Assembly (NCBI GenBank): GCA_003168295.1 | Contig: PMST01000209.1 | Location: 9,098-16,094, forward strand | DNA length: 6,997 nt | Reading direction: 5' to 3' | From: Actinomycetota bacterium | GTDB lineage: Bacteria > Actinomycetota > Actinomycetes > Streptosporangiales > Streptosporangiaceae | Part shown: one piece after another, positions 4,626 to 6,997 of the stretch | How positions within the stretch are numbered: the stretch's first letter is position 1 | How the letters are laid out: every line of letters starts with the position of its first letter | Translations under genes and position numbers: made by a program | The notes under the pieces: model-generated | Seen by the model: the letters and a program-made list of their open reading frames with translations, nothing else | The model's database searches: none | What the model was told of the DNA's origin: nothing

Positions 4626-5087
4626 CTAGCCGAGCGTGGCGAGCGCCTTTGAGTATTCGGCGAGATCGCGCGCCTGGGAGGCCGGATTGACGACCTTCCA
4701 GCGCACTACGCCGTCCTTGTCGATGATGAACGTGCCCCGGATCGCGATGCCGCGCTCGGAGTCGAACACACCGTACAGGCTAGCCACCGCCCCGTGCGGC
4801 CAGAAGTCAGACAGCAGCCCGAACTCGAAGTGCTCGGCGTCGGACCAGGCCCGGGTCGCGAACGTGGAGTCGACGGACACCGTGAGCAGCTCGACGTCGT
4901 CCCGGCTGACGTCCGGGAACTCGTCGCGGAGCGCGCACAGCTCACCCGTGCAGGTGCCGCTGAACGCCAGCGGGTAAAAGAGCAGCACAACGTTCTTAGC
5001 GCCACGGAAGCTCGACAGCCGCACGGGCGTCCCGTGCTGGTCAGTCAGCTCAAAGTCGGGCGCCTGCTCGCCTACTTCTACCGCCAT
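4626..5087 (-). CDS. ahpE: AhpE-family peroxiredoxin
   Basis: This 153-residue cytosolic thiol peroxidase reduces hydrogen peroxide, peroxynitrite and fatty-acid hydroperoxides. The sequence follows M. tuberculosis AhpE closely as I remember it: APDFELTDQHG, the RGAKNVVLLFYPLAFSGTC active-site segment with peroxidatic C46, LLSDFWPHGAV and RGTFIIDKDGVVR. The frame is open to 5141, but ATG 5087 is preferred because AAAGGA (5094-5099) lies six bases ahead and the resulting length equals that of AhpE. A second cysteine, C51, lies five residues after C46. M. tuberculosis AhpE has Asp there, while PrxQ/BCP enzymes carry their resolving Cys there. The neighbouring DUF3052 and aceE genes are the conserved actinobacterial context. 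Electron donor (mycothiol/mycoredoxin or thioredoxin) is not shown by the sequence. Confidence 0.93.
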   Translation of the reverse strand: MAVEVGEQAPDFELTDQHGTPVRLSSFRGAKNVVLLFYPLAFSGTCTGELCALRDEFPDVSRDDVELLTVSVDSTFATRAWSDAEHFEFGLLSDFWPHGAVASLYGVFDSERGIAIRGTFIIDKDGVVRWKVVNPASQARDLAEYSKALATLG

Positions 5088-5171
5088 GGGAGGTCCTTTC
5101 GCTGGATCCGCAGGTGGGGCGGAGTTCGGTTCACCACCCAAGTCTGCACCTGGCCGGGGACACGAACCACC

Positions 5172-5199
5172 GCCGTTCGGTCAAGAATAGGCGAACGGC
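5172..5199 (-). terminator. Perfect 8-bp inverted repeat between DUF3052 and peroxiredoxin genes
   Basis: GCCGTTCG (5172-5179) and CGAACGGC (5192-5199) are exact complements around a 12-base, AT-richer centre. The repeat starts 38 bases after the DUF3052 stop and is 85 bases before the peroxiredoxin start. It could be a factor-assisted terminator or an operator; no T-run follows on the minus strand. The rest of the 150-base gap shows no gene and no clear promoter hexamers. Confidence 0.4.
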
Positions 5200-5237
5200 C
5201 AGTCAGCTGCACGCCTGCGGAACCGGAACTCAGCGGA

Positions 5238-5666
5238 TCATCGGCGCGCCTTCGGGGCGACCAGCCGTGACCCTGACCAGTCACGGGCCGCGCTCACGCT
5301 CGAGGTCTGGGACAGGCCTGCCGTCGGCGCGGCCTCACCGATATCGCTCGGCTCAACGTGACCTGACCTGCCCGCCTTCGGCGTGAGCAGCCAGATGTAC
5401 CCCCCGTCGGCGAGCGGCGTGAGGGCATCGACCAGGGCGTCGACGAGGTCTCCGTCCCCGTCCCGCCACCACAGCAGGACCACGTCGACCACGTCGTCGT
5501 AGTCCTCGTCGACTAGCTCCACGCCGTCTATCTTGGCGATCGCGCCGCGCAGCTGCTCGTCGCAATCGTCGTCGTAGCCGATCTCCTGCACCACCTGGCC
5601 CGGTTTGATACCGAGCCGCTCGGCCTGGCCGCGCTCATCCTGGGCCTGGCCCGCGGTCGCGCTCAC
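5238..5666 (-). CDS. DUF3052 family protein
   Basis: The 142-residue protein is nearly collinear with the Streptomyces/Mycobacterium DUF3052 family found next to aceE and ahpE. It has the family hallmarks LGIKPGQVVQEIGYDDDCD (18-36), LVDEDYDDVVDVVLLWWRDGDGDL (51-74), GGYIWLLTPKAGR (88-100), HVEPSDIGEAAPTAGLSQT (103-121) and RDWSGSRLVAPKA. The protein is strongly acidic in the middle, has no signal peptide or membrane helix, and no biochemical function is established to my knowledge. GTG 5666 is chosen because GAGGAGG (5673-5679) lies six bases upstream and the usual SATA N-terminus follows. The open frame extends to 5741, but that extension is unlike the family. Upstream lies a long inverted repeat (5716-5753). 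Confidence 0.93.
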   Translation of the reverse strand: MSATAGQAQDERGQAERLGIKPGQVVQEIGYDDDCDEQLRGAIAKIDGVELVDEDYDDVVDVVLLWWRDGDGDLVDALVDALTPLADGGYIWLLTPKAGRSGHVEPSDIGEAAPTAGLSQTSSVSAARDWSGSRLVAPKARR

Positions 5667-5672
5667 TGACGT

Positions 5673-5679
5673 CCTCCTC
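5673..5679 (-). promoter_or_regulatory. Shine-Dalgarno deciding the DUF3052 GTG start
   Basis: GAGGAGG on the minus strand is followed by six bases and GTG (5666-5664). It supports this GTG over the longer frame starting at 5741. Confidence 0.7.
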
Positions 5680-5715
5680 GAATCCCTCCCCGCGTCACCG
5701 CACGGCTGCGGACAC

Positions 5716-5753
5716 CCGGCCCCGAGGTTGCCGAGAGGCATTCTCGGGTCCGG
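5716..5753 (-). promoter_or_regulatory. Inverted repeat with two mutually exclusive stems ahead of DUF3052
   Basis: An outer repeat CCGGCCCCGAG (5716-5726) / CTCGGGTCCGG (5743-5753) pairs over 11 positions with one mismatch around a 16-base centre. An inner repeat CCGAGA (5731-5736) / TCTCGG (5742-5747) is perfect and uses the same right arm. The two stems therefore cannot form together. The element is about 50 bases before the DUF3052 start and 25 bases after the possible small ORF. It could be a terminator, an attenuator or a protein-binding site. Confidence 0.4.
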
Positions 5754-5778
5754 AGATCCCCCGACGACGATGACAGCG

Positions 5779-5898
5779 TCAGCACTTCTTGTTGGGACAG
5801 TTCACACTGGCCTGGCCCGGCGCGCAAGTGCCAATCGCTCCGGGTAAGAAAACCGCCGCCATAAATTGACCTGCCCACCCCTTCAGCCGATCACACAT
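5779..5898 (-). CDS. Possible 39-codon cysteine-containing small ORF
   Basis: The minus-strand frame MCDRLKGWAGQF... ends in GTCAPGQASVNCPNKKC followed by TGA. ATG 5898 has GAGG about five bases ahead. An internal ATG (M13) with AGG eight bases ahead would give a 27-residue peptide. Four cysteines (positions 2, 23, 35 and 39) are unusual for a random GC-rich frame. The base composition is not clearly that of a gene and I recognise no family. It could be a leader peptide for the DUF3052/peroxiredoxin genes, a tiny independent protein, or chance. The frame is also open far upstream, through the reverse of aceE, which lowers its weight. Confidence 0.22.
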   Translation of the reverse strand: MCDRLKGWAGQFMAAVFLPGAIGTCAPGQASVNCPNKKC

Positions 5899-6127
5899 GG
5901 CAGCCTCGCCACGTACAGTAACGAAGGACTCCGCTCTCGGCGAAACTGCCCCCGCCTTACCGTTCGTGCCCCCCGGGCCGATACGACGTACTCCCCCATA
6001 GCGGTTACCTTCGAGTAGAGATGCGCTCGGGGCCAGTTCGTACGACGATTGGTCTGGACAACACATCGAGACGACAATGAGTCTGCCAGGACGCGGCCGG
6101 CCGGCCGCCCGACCAACTGCGGAAGGC

Positions 6128-6131
6128 GAGG
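6128..6131 (+). promoter_or_regulatory. Ribosome site for the aceE GTG start
   Basis: GAGG lies seven bases before GTG 6139, with a further AAGG just upstream (6123-6126). This supports GTG as the initiator. Confidence 0.55.
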
Positions 6132-6138
6132 CTACCCC

Positions 6139-6997
6139 GTGGCTTCCGGACGTCAGCAATTTCCCATCATCAGCGACGGGTTGCCGACCCAGTTGCCCGA
6201 CATCGACCCGGACGAGACCCACGAGTGGGTGGAGTCGTTCGACTCGGTGGTCCGGACCAGAGGGCGGACCCGGGCCAGGTACCTGATGCTCCGCCTGCTC
6301 GAGCGGGCGCGCGAGCAGCAGGTCGGCGTGCCCGGCCTGCGCAGCACCGACTACATCAACACGATCCCGCCCGAGCGCGAACCCTGGTTCCCGGGCGACG
6401 AGCACGTCGAGCGCCGGATCCGCGCCTACATCCGGTGGAACGCCGCCGTGATGGTGTCCCGGGCGAACCGGCCCGGCATGAGCGTGGGCGGCCACATCGC
6501 CACCTACGCCAGCGCGGCCAGCCTGTACGAGGTCGGCTTCAACCACTTCTTCCGGGGCAAGGACCACGGCGAATCCGGTGACCAGGTCTTCTTCCAGGGA
6601 CACGCGGCACCGGGCATCTACGCGCGGGCCTTCCTGGAGGGCAGGCTGTCCGAGGACCAGCTCAACGGGTTCCGGCAGGAATTGTCCCACCCCGGCGGCG
6701 GGCTGCCGTCCTACCCGCACCCGCGCCTGATGCCGGACTTCTGGGAGTTCCCCACGGTGTCGATGGGCCTGGGCGCGCTGAACTCGATCTACCAGGCCAG
6801 GTTCAACCGCTACCTGCTGGCCCGGGAGATCCACGACACCTCGCGCTCGCACGTGTGGGCGTTCCTCGGCGACGGCGAGATGGATGAGCCCGAGGCGCTC
6901 GGCGCGATCGGCCTGGCCGCGCGCGAGGAACTGGACAACCTCACCTTCGTCATCAACTGCAACCTGCAGCGCCTGGACGGCCCGGTGCGCGGCAACG
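6139..6997 (+). CDS. aceE: Pyruvate dehydrogenase E1 component, homodimeric type (5' part; runs off window)
   Basis: The first 286 codons of a roughly 900-residue thiamine-diphosphate enzyme are present. It decarboxylates pyruvate and acetylates the lipoyl domain of E2 in the pyruvate dehydrogenase complex. Residues and motifs match E. coli AceE: SVGGHI with H119 (E. coli H106), FFQGHA with H155 (E. coli H142), [22 protein letters not shown], and the thiamine-diphosphate motif GDGEMDEP (244-251) closing with NCN at 273-275. GTG 6139 is chosen because GAGG (6128-6131) lies seven bases upstream and the N-terminal length fits the family; an ATG at 6077 is out of frame. It is divergent from the DUF3052-peroxiredoxin genes, the usual actinobacterial arrangement. 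Confidence 0.96.
   Translation, partial: MASGRQQFPIISDGLPTQLPDIDPDETHEWVESFDSVVRTRGRTRARYLMLRLLERAREQQVGVPGLRSTDYINTIPPEREPWFPGDEHVERRIRAYIRWNAAVMVSRANRPGMSVGGHIATYASAASLYEVGFNHFFRGKDHGESGDQVFFQGHAAPGIYARAFLEGRLSEDQLNGFRQELSHPGGGLPSYPHPRLMPDFWEFPTVSMGLGALNSIYQARFNRYLLAREIHDTSRSHVWAFLGDGEMDEPEALGAIGLAAREELDNLTFVINCNLQRLDGPVRGN

Larger units (their letters stand above)
5667..6138. other. Divergent intergenic region between DUF3052 and aceE
   Basis: This 472-base stretch must hold the promoters for aceE (+) and the DUF3052 gene (-). It is visibly less GC-rich in its central part than the flanking genes. Besides the inverted repeat at 5716-5753 and the small ORF at 5779-5898, there is an imperfect dyad TTGGTCTGGACAA at 6049-6061, about 80 bases before aceE. 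I could not find a convincing -35/-10 pair of the housekeeping type, nor the GTTT-N15-GGGTAG element found elsewhere in the window. Confidence 0.6.

Noticed and set aside
5100..5165. GTTCGGTTCACC-like stretch that recalls a tRNA T-loop
   Set aside because: No acceptor, anticodon or D-arm pairing could be built around it, so a tRNA is not supported.
6085..6110. CCGGCCGGCCGCCC run before aceE
   Set aside because: A short GC-only simple sequence; no repeat unit recurs elsewhere in the window.
5883..6116. A 77-codon minus-strand frame in the aceE upstream region
   Set aside because: It has no ribosome site of note, no recognisable motif and an Arg-rich composition typical of noise frames.
5779..6852. 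A 357-codon minus-strand frame spanning aceE and the intergenic region
   Set aside because: Most of it is the reverse of the aceE 5' part. Only its last 39 codons, which lie outside any gene and have their own ribosome site, are kept as a possible small ORF.

Overview
The window looks like chromosomal DNA of a high-GC actinomycete (Actinomycetota; perhaps Streptosporangiales or Pseudonocardiales, which I cannot settle by eye). The reasons are third codon positions that are nearly all G or C, GTG and TTG starts, and families typical of the group: GAF-ANTAR, DUF3040, DUF3052, AhpE-type peroxiredoxin, a stand-alone LigD polymerase domain and homodimeric AceE. I see no mobile element, CRISPR array, tRNA or rRNA.

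Layout. (1) 1-985: the 3' end of a SpoIIE/RsbU-type PP2C phosphatase (+) meets a GAF-ANTAR regulator (-) tail to tail with one base between the stops. (2) 1011-1539 (-): a DUF3040 membrane protein that appears frameshifted inside its transmembrane segment. (3) 1653-4140 (-): a DNA-repair and CBS cluster. In transcription order it holds a tandem-CBS protein, a LigD-type primase/polymerase, a second tandem-CBS protein and an HhH-GPD DNA glycosylase-like protein. (4) 4234-5666 (-): a small protein with four CxxC motifs, an AhpE-family peroxiredoxin and a DUF3052 protein. (5) 5667-6138: a divergent intergenic region with an elaborate inverted repeat and a possible 39-codon cysteine-containing small ORF. 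(6) 6139-6997 (+): the 5' part of aceE, the E1 component of the pyruvate dehydrogenase complex. The order aceE / DUF3052 / ahpE is the conserved actinobacterial arrangement, as I recall it from the Mycobacterium tuberculosis Rv2238c-Rv2241 region.

Most interesting signal. Three separate minus-strand transcription units (CBS-ligD, CBS-HhH and DUF3040) each have a GTTT-N15-(G/C)GGTAG element in the non-coding DNA ahead of their start codon, always in the correct orientation. This closely resembles the -35/-10 pair of the actinobacterial general-stress/stationary-phase sigma factors (SigB of Streptomyces, SigF of mycobacteria; GTTT-N14-17-GGGTA[T/C]). It suggests that the repair/CBS/DUF3040 block is one stress regulon. 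The window opens with the end of an RsbU-like phosphatase, the type of protein that controls such sigma factors by partner switching. I infer a stress- or dormancy-associated DNA repair module, in which adenine-nucleotide-sensing CBS proteins are made together with a LigD polymerase and a glycosylase-like protein.
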